Part shown: positions 23,585-34,070 of the stretch, piece after piece
Numbering within the stretch: position 1 is the stretch's first letter
Layout of the letters: each line of letters begins with the position of its first letter
From: Fremontodendron californicum
Lineage: Eukaryota > Streptophyta > Magnoliopsida > Malvales > Malvaceae
Assembly: GCA_030761205.1 (NCBI GenBank)
Contig: JAULJL010000028.1
Span: 14,490,001 to 14,554,000 of the forward strand
DNA length: 64,000 nucleotides
Reading direction: 5' to 3'
Program-made: the position numbers and the translations under genes
The notes under the pieces: model-generated
What the model saw: only the letters and a program-made list of their open reading frames with translations
What the model was told of the DNA's origin: nothing
The model's database searches: none

Positions 23585-24291
23585 TAGGTGAAGTCTAAAA
23601 TACAATTGTGAGAGTTCAATATGCACTTGTTTCCATAATGAGAGTGTAAAATTAATATATCATCATTCACTCTTTTTCTTTCTTTTTTTTCTATTTGGGT
23701 TAACTTTGCAGTAAAATTTCCCTTCAACATCAGCACCACATCTTCATCTTTCTGGAGCAACAAGAAAATGAGCAAAATACAGACAATACAGGAATGGAAA
23801 AGCTTGAATCAGTTAAAGAACTTGAACATGTGTAGTTTAGTTCTTTTTTGTTGTTTTTGTGTTTATTATAACTGTTTAGATAAGTAAGTAATTTGGTGGT
23901 CTGGCCAGTGACCATTAACTTTATTGCTTATTTTCACCACAGCATATCTCATGAGGAACCAATAGCATTTACATTGTATATTTTTCTGCTGAGAAACAAA
24001 GCAAAGGCGATGCCACATCACAATCTATAACACTGTCCAACTCAGCCATATAAAATACATATTGTTATGAGAGCAAAAAATACATATTTCTGAACTGATT
24101 CTTCTGCTGAAACAAAATTAAAATACTAGGAAGATATTATAACCACCTCCACCACAACCCAAGTAGCCATATTTTCAATACTCCAGAACAACAGAAACAA
24201 CAGATTTTCGACCCACCAAAACATTCGTACACTAATATGAAGATGTTCATAGTACAAATTTAATAACCAAAAACAACAGAAATTTCAGTTG

Positions 24292-24676
24292 TCATAAACC
24301 TTTTAAATCAGTTGTCATCATCTCATTGTCCTCTTCAGAAATTTCAGGTGTTGGTCTCTGCATTTTGACATTGTTACTGAGTCGATGGCCAAGTTCCCCC
24401 TTCTTGTCTAGCACTCACGTGCCTCTTTGCTCTAACACTTTCTCGACTAGAGCTGCTTCCAGATCTTAACTCTTCAATCTGTCTCATAGCAGTCTCTAGT
24501 TTGGAATTGAGATTTAAGTTTTCCAGCATTGCAAGCTTTTCCATTTCCAGCACCGCTTTTTCAGTAGCATTAATTCGCATATGGATACCCTGAAACTCAG
24601 AAAAACCATCTGGAACTGAGGCAATTCGATCTTCACTTGTTTGTATGAACTTTTCAGCACGCAAACAGAACTAGCT
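24292..24676 (-). pseudogene. NETWORKED1 (KIP1-like) actin-binding protein fragment, frameshifted
   Basis: Minus-strand reading gives RAEKFIQTSEDRIAS..., then GIHMRINATEKAVLEMEKLA, NSKLETAMRQIEELRSGSSS and VRAKRHVSARQEGG. In another frame LSNNVKMQRPTPEISEEDNE and a stop (24292-24294) follow. The order 'RI.A.EKAV.EME.LAM.EN.N.NSKL..AM.QIEEL' followed by 'PEISE.DNE' recalls the C-terminal region of plant NET1 coiled-coil proteins, which bind actin through an N-terminal NAB domain that is absent here. One extra G in a GGGG run near 24395 accounts for the frame change. The peptide is coiled-coil-like. It lies inside the MULE with no gene context, so it is best explained as a captured, decaying host fragment. 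The family assignment rests on my recall of conserved motifs. Confidence 0.6.
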
Positions 24677-25840
24677 TACACTTTCACAAAGTTCTGACAT
24701 GCATATAGTATTGCAATAACTAGGCCTTGCAGAAGTAAAACAAAACCAGAAAGCACATATTTACATTAACACAGAGATCAAGAAAACAAGATGTTGAAAA
24801 AACACATTAAATTTACTATATGGTAACAGCTAATATGGCCCCTAAAAGGTCATAGAAACAACAGTGCCGAACATTAATTCAACACATTAAATTATTTGAT
24901 CCATCATTTATTTGTTGCTTTCTATATGAAACTGTTTCTAGTAACCCAACTCCATCAAACTCTTCAATCCACTCCTGGACTCTTGAAAATCAGTTGAAAA
25001 GTGCATAAAACATTAGTTTTACATTCACATTCATCTTTCACACCATTCTCAGTCTTTGTCACATGCATCATACTTCATATAATTTTCTTGTTTGACTGTC
25101 AAATTCTACTATGATTTAAACATTTTATTTTTTGGTTTTTGAAGCTGCAAGAAAAACTAAGAATCTAATAATTTAAGCATATTTTGAAAATCAGTTGGCA
25201 TGATTTAAGCATATTTTGTCTATAAAACATGAAAACCATTAGACTGTTGGTCATACTATTTCAATGAGGCATGTCCATTCTTAAATTGTTGGCATGCCTT
25301 ATTGATCTTCTGAAATATAATGAAAATCTCTTTTGGGGTGTTTAAAACAGTTTTAAGAATCAAACTATGATATCTAACTAATTGGTTCTAAGATTAAGCA
25401 AGGAATTCAAATCTGTTTTAAACACCCCAAAAGAGATTTTCATATCTACCCAAACTCATTTCATAATCATCCCCTACCCAAAAAAAGAAATTAAAAGTAA
25501 AATCCTGACAGCTAACATATTTGAACAATTTTCAACTTGGACTAGGGCACATGTACTTTATTTTTAAAAAAAAAAAAAAACATGGCTAGCCAAATTGCTC
25601 TTAAGGAAGAAAACATAGTTGGAATATCAAAGGCAAAGAGTTGAGTTGAAGGGGAAAAGTAGTAGCAGAATATATAAAATTTATAAAAGTAAAACAGGAT
25701 AAATGCTGCAGGGAGATAAAAACACGTGGATGAGAGTTGTTTTTCTCGTGGATAATTACATATAAACACATATAACAGTGTCTATATACTGAGAACGAAA
25801 CATGACAAATTATATGATTTATTGAAATAAATTACCTACT

Positions 25841-28800
25841 TCACAGCTTCAACTTGCCAACTGACTTCTGCAACAGCTTTGTACGAGGAGATATCCTAGC
25901 TTTATGGAGGGTTAGAGCAGCATCACATACCCTTTTCCGTAAAGTGTTCTCCTCATGGTTTATCAGCTCAGAGACTAATATAAATCTGTCCCACACGTTT
26001 AAACGCTACATACGAATACATACAAAGGGAATTAAATTTCGCACACGACCCAACATATGACAAAATATTGAAATAACTAACAGCAATGAGAATAGCATAC
26101 CACAAATTTATAGTCAGTATTATGTAGATTTTGCATGAAAGCAGCAACCCACATTCCGCAATCATAACTGTATGCAATTTCAAGAATATTAGCTTTTATA
26201 ATTTAGTTACATTATGGAAAACAAGGTTTTCAAATAGTGAGAGAGTTATGTTACCCGTTGCTTTGCAGAGGAACCCTCTCTGGATTCACAATTTTCAACT
26301 CATGAAATGGCACCATTGGACTACCAACCAATGATGTCATCAGAGGGTCAGTAAACAATTTCGCACACGCGGATATCTGTTCGAAGTGAAATTAGAATAA
26401 ATTATAAATGTCTCGTCGTAAACCAAAATCATGAATTACAATATGTTCGCAAGTGCGAACAAATATAATTTACTACAACATGTATTTATCTTACCACACG
26501 AGTCACATCCGCAACTCTTTGTTTATTTGCAACATTGCGCGGCAAGGTATCCAACACTTTCGCTTCCTTCTCTACCATATCTATCACACACAAATACCAA
26601 TGCGTGTTCATCTCATTCATTGGTATAAAGATCTGCAACGAAATTACATAATCATTATTAGCAGGTTATTACGTTATATAACATAATTTCGATCGTACGC
26701 ACATAAAGAGATTTCCATGTCCTCACCTTGTAACAGTCACTCAAGGATCCCATATGAATGAATTGTCTTTTAAAAAAGTTAATCAGCTCTTTCGCATTGC
26801 ATTCGGTTGACAAGATATGAGTCTGCAAAGAATAAACATAAGGTTCATGTTTCTTGAAAAAAGTTAAACTATATGCAAAAAACAAACAATGAGAAATATA
26901 CTCACAGAAAATGCGGCCGAAAAATACCATCTCTTTGTTGACAAAGTCGAAGCTTTACAATAGTAGGCCATTGACTCACCGACAAGGTCAATAATCTAGG
27001 GCAGGAACAACTCATTAAACACATTTCACTACTACAAAGACAATCATGAAGTTCGATGAAACAATATATTACACTTACCACTGAAGTTACCCATTGTTTT
27101 GGGCGCAAGGAGCCAAATTCCTCGATTGATGCAAATGTTGCACCGAATTGGACTACAACTTCACTACAATATAAACTCATATAAAGAATAAATAAAATAT
27201 CGAAATCCATATCAACTTAAAATCAACAAATTTTTTTAAATAAAAAAATATCATCAACATACCTTGGATCGACATTACTGTTCCACACATAATTGCAAAT
27301 TGCAGAATCAAGTTCATCTAATTCTTTCGGAATTTTGACAGCGGCCCTCTTCGCGGTAACCTTTAAATATTTATTTGTACAAACATACGGCATATGGTAC
27401 TGCTAATTAGTAATTATACATATCAGACTTATGTAATAAATGTATATACTTAAACATATATAAATTGAATTACATATCAATATATATTCAGTGTATGCAT
27501 TCACAAAGATTGCAATGAAAGACGGAAAAAATAAATGTTGTATAAGCATATCATGCCTACATGCATGATTGGTCTATTCAAACAAACATAAACAGTCTTG
27601 CGGACGGGAGTGCAAATATCACAAGAAAGTTGATCTCGCTCGCGTAACTATCCCACTAACACCAGAAGCAAATGTTGACCTTGACCTAACAATTTGGTTT
27701 TTCTTGCCAGATTGACCCTATAATATGTAATAATATAAAATGCCATAAACAAATTAGTTATTTTATAGCATATCTAAGTATTATTGAATTATAAATAAGT
27801 TAATATATATACCTTCTTTTTCCGTGGGGCAGGACAACTTGAGCTTGGATTGTTGATATCAGTTCTCACTGGTGTAGTTAAATCTCCATCTCCCTCTTCC
27901 GCTTTGCGCTCAATGATCTCGATGGAGGACTCCAACTCACCACCTGGTGTTTTCAACTCCGTGCTCTGCCCACCGACCTCAACGATGCCTCATTCCTCAT
28001 CCTTTTTTTGCAAACTGGTTTCACCGCCAGTTTTCACCTCAACAGATCTCGATAAAAGAGCATTAATTTTTTCCTGCATCGACTTCATGTCTTCCGACAT
28101 TCTATTCAGTTGTTCTGTCACACTGGCTTCCAGACTTTTCATGGACTCTCTTAAAGCCTGAAAAATAATTAAAAATAAACATACTACATACACTTAATGC
28201 AATCCGTGAAGTATATACATAATTTATAGATTTCTTGCAATCTCTATGAATTAGACATGAAGATCTAATTAACCGACTTACCTGTAAGTCAGTATGATAC
28301 AGCTTCTACTCCTCTTGTATCGGCCGCTCAGTGTGATGTTCTTCGGTGATATGAATACCCTTATTTTCATGAAATCATAAGTTAATCAAACTACATAATT
28401 CATATATAAGTTTTAGTCACTAACAATAAATTAATACAACTTAGATAACTAATGTCACCTTGGATTTCAAGCCAACACGGAAGTCTCTTGAATGGGAAAT
28501 TGAAGAGACTACCTCATCCGTTCCCCATGCACTAATGCGAGGAACAAAAGTGGACGTTGCCTCTTTCGTACTCCGAACTCCGGAAATATGGTCATAGAAC
28601 CTTATCTACTCAAATTATTACAATTTAGTCAATATAACTTATACTTCTAATTTAATTCCATTCCAAATTAATTCAAATCAAGATTGCATTAGGAAAAACG
28701 AAGATTTAAAATATTATACTTACCACCAATAAGAGCAGGCAACCGGTTAAGTACACTTTTGATGATTTCATCTTCCTAGCATGAAAACTTCTAATACCAA

Positions 28801-29955
28801 GAAGAAGCTTCTCATGAACATGTTTTGCCCAGTTCAATTTTCCATTCAGGCCATCCTCCGTCAAACAATAATAATACTCTTTCGATGGCCCCCCTTCAGT
28901 CGTTGGACACAAAAACCGTCCAACGATATATAAGAGGAGCCTGGCCTTTAGCTCTTCACAGTCGGCCTCGAACTCCAAAATTTCTTGCTCTAGCCTAACA
29001 AAACTCATCTTTCGATGAGTTGAAATATTAAACTTATTACACAAGACTTCAGCGTCTTCTCTTTCCATTACAGTTGAAACCTCTACTCCCTCGTTTGCTA
29101 AACCTAGAATACCTTCCACATCCTCCACTGTGAAAGGGATACTTTCGCCATCCACTTCCATGGAGCTGGTTGCAACATTCAAGTTATGAACCAAATTTTC
29201 ACACAGCTCTCTTGGAAGCTTTCCATCTTTCAACAGTAGCAACGGACCGAACCCTATGCTTTCCACTGCACCTTCAATATGTTTTTCCTTCAATTTCTTA
29301 AAGAGCTTGCACAAATTAAATGGGCTACAACGTGTCGCAACAAAGCCCTACACATAAAGTACATTCATTAAAAATACATAGCAATATAACATCATACTTC
29401 AGTTGTAACTATTATTTCTTCAATATAACATTTTCTTATTTAATTATTACCTTCTTTTTTTCATCATCTAATTTCTGTCTTTTTAATTGTTGCACTTCAT
29501 TTTTGTACTGCTCTTGTTGTGCAACAGTCTGCTCTATAAACGGCAGCTTCTCCTGTGTAGGCAGCACTTTCCATTTTGCTGCCAGCTTACGAACCTATGA
29601 AAAAAACAATTCCAATTAATTCACATACACATCAAAAAACCATGATTTTAGTAACACTTTATAACTTAGTGACCACACAAACGATACATAAAATATTACT
29701 CACCTTCAATGACATTTTCCCTTTGTCTTCTCCATCTCCTTTGCATTCATTTATGTTGTATAAAGCGATTAACATAAAATATGTAACTCGCACTCTTTAA
29801 ATCCAAATATAACAACATACAATGTCTAATGAATTCAACTTAAAACCACCAAGTATAGTTACTTACTAGTAATTCAAAAATGCACCCCTCGGTTTTACAA
29901 CCTTCATGCTGGATTCAGTCTGCTGAAGCTGCACATTTTCATCAACTTTGTCCAT
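25841..29955 (-). pseudogene. MULE-borne Ulp1/SENP-type (C48) SUMO protease gene with N-terminal HMG-box-like region
   Basis: Exons read on the minus strand: 29867-29955 (ATG), about 29704-29790, 29451-29594, 28724-29347, 28459-28605, 28282-28359, 27813-28157, possibly one from 27717, 27263-27360, 27079-27163, 26906-26995, 26727-26822, 26495-26632, 26255-26376, 26101-26167 and 25841-26005 (TGA at 25841). From 27360 onward every junction is GT-AG and keeps frame. The C-terminus is a C48 protease domain: SLRPKQWVTSV, catalytic His in NTHWYLCVID, Asp in VLDTLP and Cys in YDCGMWVAAF. Such enzymes cleave SUMO from proteins. The N-terminus (AKWKVLPTQEKLPFIEQ) resembles the last helices of an HMG box. 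The 624-bp exon is a domain typical of such MULE proteins. In-frame stops at 28306-28308 (TAG) and 27990-27992 (TGA) break the full-length frame, hence pseudogene. The exon 1-2 junction and the 27717 exon are unresolved. Confidence 0.8.
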
Positions 29956-31828
29956 CTCTTTGAATCTTTAATAAAATCAAACAAACGTTTGCAAATTTCT
30001 CAACTTTAGACATACAATAAATTATAATTTATAATACAAAACAAGTACATCAGGATAACTAATTCTGCATAAAAAGTTAATAAAATTTTCTCTGCCTAGA
30101 GGCATAATCTTATCCGTATTAAAAGTTCATATTCATTAAAAGTTCATATTCAATTATCTTAAAAAGACAAAATTTAAAAATGACATGACTATTTAAAACC
30201 AAAATAAGAAAGGAGGTAAAACTATTACTATCTTATTATTATTGCATTAGGAAAAAAAATTATCTTAAAAAGTATATATATACATAAAATAAATTTGTTT
30301 AAACCTAAGGTACGTAAAAACTATATACTACAAATTTTGCATTGATTTTTCAAGGAAAGTACCATTTATTTGGCCTAAAAGGTAAGTACCAATTAATAAT
30401 AACATTTTCTATTGTAATTGTTTAATTTCTACTCTACTTATGCACATAAGGTTAATTACAGTATATTCATTTTCTCTATTTTTTTTTTATACTATGGGTG
30501 GGATGATTTAAATTTTAAACCTTTGGATATATATAAAATTTCACACCCCATAGTCAAGATACTATTTTATATATAAAATTTGATAAAATTGTCAACAAAA
30601 GATTATAGTAAATGTTATCTCACTGTTATTACAAGAATGCAGCAGCAACACCATAAGTTACATATATACCAGACAAAACCACAAGTGAAATCATAACTTT
30701 TAAAACGGTTCAAGACAAAATCACAACGAGTCAAACACTGTTCCATTCAGAAAATCATGTACTAACACTATTTTATAAGAACAATCTTACTAAACCAGAG
30801 CCAAAGTGAAGAATTTCCAAAAACTAAGCATGCTAAAATCACAAAATTAAATCCATATGACAATCAATATTGAATTTTGACAATATTACGAACCAACAGG
30901 GAGAGCACAACACCCTAAAAAGTGACAAGTTTACCACAAGTTTATGCATTCAAGGAACAAAACCCAATTCCAAAATATCTCAGTCTCTCAACAAAACAAA
31001 AACCAAATTACCAAATACCCAAATTACCAAAATTAAATCCAGATTGTAAAAGAAGTACATTTGAAATCGACAGATTACAAAAATCAGATGAAAGATTATG
31101 CAGTAATAGATGCCATGCCAATCAAACTAATTGTCAGGGTTGTGGTTTGGAGCCATGAGAGCGAAAAAAGCTTAAACAATATAGGCATATCAAATGCTCG
31201 ATAGCAGAATCATAATAGGCATAATTTTTAAGCATCATGACATGTTTTCCACTTCCATGCATCTAATTAGGACGAAACAGATACACATTATAGCGAAACC
31301 GACACTGGCTCAATTAACACGCAGATAAACCAAAACGCATCCAGTTATCCTTCCTTTTTTTCCTGTCCAACAACCAAACAAAGCAAACATGTTTCCAAGC
31401 TGATTCAAGAACTTATGCTTACCAATTATCTTCTTGCAGCCACCCAGAATTTATGTTGATATTTCTGCCAAAAAAACAAAAAAACAACCCCAAACCAAAA
31501 ATAATTAGAATAATCCACAAAAAATATAAAAAAATTGCTGAAATACCAACAAAGAAACAAAATACCAGATGACCAAACAAAAATATGTCTGGGTTCGATG
31601 ATTTTCAGAGGAAGATAGTCGGGTGTGGGTTTGATATTTGGGGTTTCGGTTGTGCAAAAACACAAGGGTTAGGGTTTTTTAATCTGGGGTTTCGATTCTT
31701 TACAATGGGAGAAGCCAAATTTCGAAACTGATTACAATGGGAGAAGCCAAATTTCGAAAAAGAAATGGGAGAAGCAAATATCGAAACAGAAAAGGGAGAA
31801 GAAAATTTAGGGTTCTAACAATATTTGA
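29956..31828. other. AT-rich 5' region of the Ulp1 gene, no gene seen
   Basis: This lies upstream of the Ulp1 start. It is A/T-rich with scattered short open frames of biased composition that have no domain or splice support. The promoter is expected here, but I cannot single out a TATA box. From about 31670, repeated 'GGGAGAAGCCAAATTTCGAAA' words begin. Confidence 0.5.
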
Positions 31829-32135
31829 GAAACACCATAGAAAGGGAAAACGAACTGATTAGAAAGGGGGAACCAAATTTTCGAAACAGATTACAAAGGG
31901 AGAAGCAAATTTTCGAAACACAAAAGGGGAAGAAATTTTAGGGTTCTAGAGAAATTTTTCTATCAGAGGGGGGAAGGGTTTTTCGAAACACAATAGAAAG
32001 GGAAAACGAACTGATTAGAAAGGGGGAACCAAATTTTCGAATCAGATTACAAAGGGAGAAACAGATTTTCGAAACACAAAAGGAGAAGAAATTTTAGGGT
32101 TCTATATCAGAGGGGGGAAGGGATTTTCGAAACAG
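31829..32135. repeat. 156-bp subterminal direct duplication in the MULE
   Basis: Two head-to-tail copies (from 31829 and from 31985) share GAAACACMATAGAAAGGGAA, AGAAAGGGGGAACCAAATTT and AATTTTAGGGTTCTA. They are rich in TTTCGAAA words. Repeated subterminal motifs near MULE ends are often transposase-binding clusters, but that role is inference here. Confidence 0.8.
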
Positions 32136-32267
32136 AAAAGCTGGGGGGAAAGATGTATTAGGGGGAAGGGTTTTTTCGAAGGGGTCAACCGGTTTCCCAT
32201 TTTTTTTTATTTCAACGGTTCAGATCTTACATTTATGATCTAACGGATACGATTCATCTAAGCTGAT

Positions 32268-32305
32268 GGGAAGCTTACCGTAAGAAACTTATGTTAGAAT
32301 TTTCC
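32268..32305 (-). repeat. Right terminal inverted repeat of the Ulp1 MULE
   Basis: Plus strand AAGCTTACCGTAAGAAAC...TTTTCC, complementary to the left end. It is followed directly by TATAAATCA (32306-32314). Confidence 0.85.
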
Positions 32306-32314
32306 TATAAATCA
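32306..32314. repeat. 9-bp target duplication TATAAATCA, right
   Basis: Identical to 20619-20627. Confidence 0.92.
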
Positions 32315-32559
32315 CACTTGAGATCCATGACAGTGCTTTGTTTCGAAAAGAGAAAGACTTTGTATTGAGCAACAAAGAAAACGATGTAAGCTAACGGCGT
32401 TAGACTATGAAAGACTGAAATTTTAATCTGAACGGTAAAAATAAATAATCCAGATGACAACCATCTAAAATAGCATTGGATATTACTAGACCAAAATTTC
32501 AATGGATGGGAGCCGGACCCAACTTTTTGCACTTAAATACAATCTTCAATAGACGAGAA

Positions 32560-33680
32560 ATTTTAAGGATGAAATTCATTTTTAGATAGATTTTCAAAAT
32601 TTTAAAATAAATTTTTTTGATTTGCTAAAATTAAAATTTTCAAAATTCTAAGCAATTTTCAAATGCTCAAATTTTAACTCAAAAAGTAAAATTTGTGAAA
32701 TTTTTTGATTTTTTATAACATATATTAATATTTTTTATATTTTTTTACTCAATTTTTATTTTCTTCAATTCTAATTACAAAAACTTATTTAAAATTTTAT
32801 TTCTTTTATTGTTTTCATCTAGTTAATAATATCTAGGGATGGCAATGGAGCGGGGCGGGGGCGGATTTTGCAGTATCCGCCCCCGCCCCGCCATAGCACT
32901 GCTCTGCCCCGCCCCCCGCCCCGCTCCACCGTGGATGTTGAAATTTCAATACCACTACCGCCTCCATGGATGTCGGTTACATCCATAACCGCCCCGCCCT
33001 GCTCCGCCCTATTTGATATTTATTAATTATTTTTATTTTTTTCAAATAATAAAGCAATATAAAATTTTTTTAATATAAATTCAATATAAATATGTTTCTA
33101 ATCTAGGAAGAAAAAAAATAAAGTATTAGGTTTAAGTTTTTAAAAAGAAAAATAAAAATAATAAGTTTAATTATATTATTTTATTTTTCTTTTAAAAGCT
33201 AAATATTTAAGGGTAAAATTGTAATTTCAGTATTCGGGGTGGGGCGTTGCGGAGCAGGCAATTATCACAACTGCTCCATCCCCGCCTTTCAAACAAAAAA
33301 AACCGCACCGCCCCGCTCCGCCTCCATTGTTCAAAAAAAAAAAACCTCTCCATTCGGATCGGATCGGTTCGAAATCCATCGGTCGGATCGGGTTTTGCCA
33401 TCCCTAATAATATCTATACATTTTTACAAATATAATGACACTCATATTACATAATTGTTTTCAGTTATTTTTCTTGTTTTATCTCTAATATTATTATTTC
33501 TCTATTATAATTATTTTTCTATCTTATCAAATTTCAAATATTCAAAATTTATTTCTTAAAAATATTTATCCAAACAATACAATTACAAATATTAATATTT
33601 TGAATTGATGCATTTTAAAATGTTAGCATTTCAAAATTCTTTAAAATTTTAAAATCTTTAATCCAAATGCACCCTAAAGA
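32560..33680. mobile_element. Possible decayed AT-rich MITE hosting the GC-rich hAT insertion
   Basis: The right side carries CAAAATTCTTTAAAATTTTA and ends AATCCAAATGCACCCTA. The left side carries the rough inverse (GATTTTCAAAATTTTAAAAT). This suggests an older MITE into which the 573-bp hAT element jumped. The left terminus is not clear. Confidence 0.3.
32834..33406. mobile_element. 573-bp GC-rich hAT-type MITE
   Basis: The element starts TAGGGATGGCAA and ends TTGCCATCCCTA, perfect 12-bp inverted ends, flanked by the perfect 8-bp duplication ATAATATC (32826-32833 and 33407-33414). Eight-bp duplications with TA-GG ends are typical of hAT. Both arms are strikingly GC-rich (GCGGGGCGGGGGCGGA, CCCCGCCCCGCC) around an A/T-rich core. 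No transposase is present. Confidence 0.92.
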
Positions 33681-33947
33681 TAAATTATTATATCCATTGT
33701 CTGAAGTTTTTAGACTATACAAACGAAATTAGTAGGGTGACACATCTCTTAAGGTATATTTAAAAAATACAAAAGAAATTGACATGTGATATTTTTAAAT
33801 CTCATTTGTGATATTAAAAAATTTCACTATCAATGTATCAAAAACAAACTCTAAAAATATTAAGTGGGAATTTTTGTTACTCAACCTAAATCTTCTAATT
33901 GGAAAGAAGAAAAAAAAAACTCTCTCTTCTCGGAACAAAGCACTGCC

Positions 33948-34037
33948 ATGGATTTAGAGGATGATTTCAAGTTGATCCCGCCAATACCAGTGCTGAGTCC
34001 GACCTTCCTTGGCCAGTCTTGGTCGGATTTGACTTGA
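33948..34037 (+). CDS. Small open frame (29 aa) beside the second MULE, unidentified
   Basis: ATG at 33948 opens MDLEDDFKLIPPIPVLSPTF and ends at TGA 34035-34037, 33 bp before the MULE terminus. Its composition is protein-like, but no motif is recognised. It may be a relic of a gene start interrupted by transposon insertion, or chance. Confidence 0.2.
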   Translation: MDLEDDFKLIPPIPVLSPTFLGQSWSDLT

Positions 34038-34061
34038 AGGAAGGGAATCGATAGAGAGAGG

Positions 34062-34070
34062 AGAATGGGA
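34062..34070. repeat. Target duplication AGAATGGGA, left (MULE 2)
   Basis: This 9-bp sequence matches AGAAGGGGA at 39224-39232 in 8 of 9 positions, directly abutting both TIR ends. Confidence 0.75.

Larger units (their letters stand above)
20628..32305. mobile_element. 11.7-kb Mutator-like element carrying a Ulp1 SUMO-protease gene
   Basis: The element is 11,678 bp with a perfect 9-bp target duplication and terminal inverted repeats of about 36 bp (left GGGGAAATTTACCGTAAG, right on the complement GGAAAATTCTAACATAAG, then shared TTTCTTAYGGTAAGCTT). The interior holds, from the left, a 2-kb tandem array, an unidentified spliced fragment, a NETWORKED1-like gene fragment, and a Ulp1/C48 protease gene on the minus strand. 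A 2.3-kb AT-rich stretch and a 156-bp duplicated subterminal repeat follow. No MURA transposase motif is visible. Plant MULEs carrying ULP-like genes without transposase are known (the Kaonashi group), and this fits that type. It must have relied on transposase supplied in trans. Confidence 0.88.
19855..32520. mobile_element. Outer inverted-repeat element split by the Ulp1 MULE
   Basis: Left arm 19855-20627 and right arm 32306-32520 share inverted terminal sequence of roughly 135 bp: GGGTCTAGCTCCC... at the left against GGGTCCGGCTCCC... on the complement at the right, then conserved GTCATCTGAATTATTTATTT / GTCATCTGGATTATTTATTT and CAGATTAAAATTTYA. AACTTTTT flanks both ends. Removing the inner MULE and one copy of its 9-bp duplication leaves an element of about 980 bp. 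Its left end lies only about 275 bp upstream of the reductase ATG, within likely promoter sequence. The 8-bp duplication suits hAT, but the superfamily is uncertain. Confidence 0.7.

Noticed and set aside
28282..28359. Treating the stop-bearing segment as intron rather than exon
   Set aside because: Both edges have good acceptor and donor sequences and the flanking codons read as protein. The exon view is kept, with skipping offered as a hypothesis.
30922..31665. Open frames upstream of the Ulp1 gene
   Set aside because: Asn/Lys/Gln- or Phe-rich composition, no splice signals and no recognised motif.
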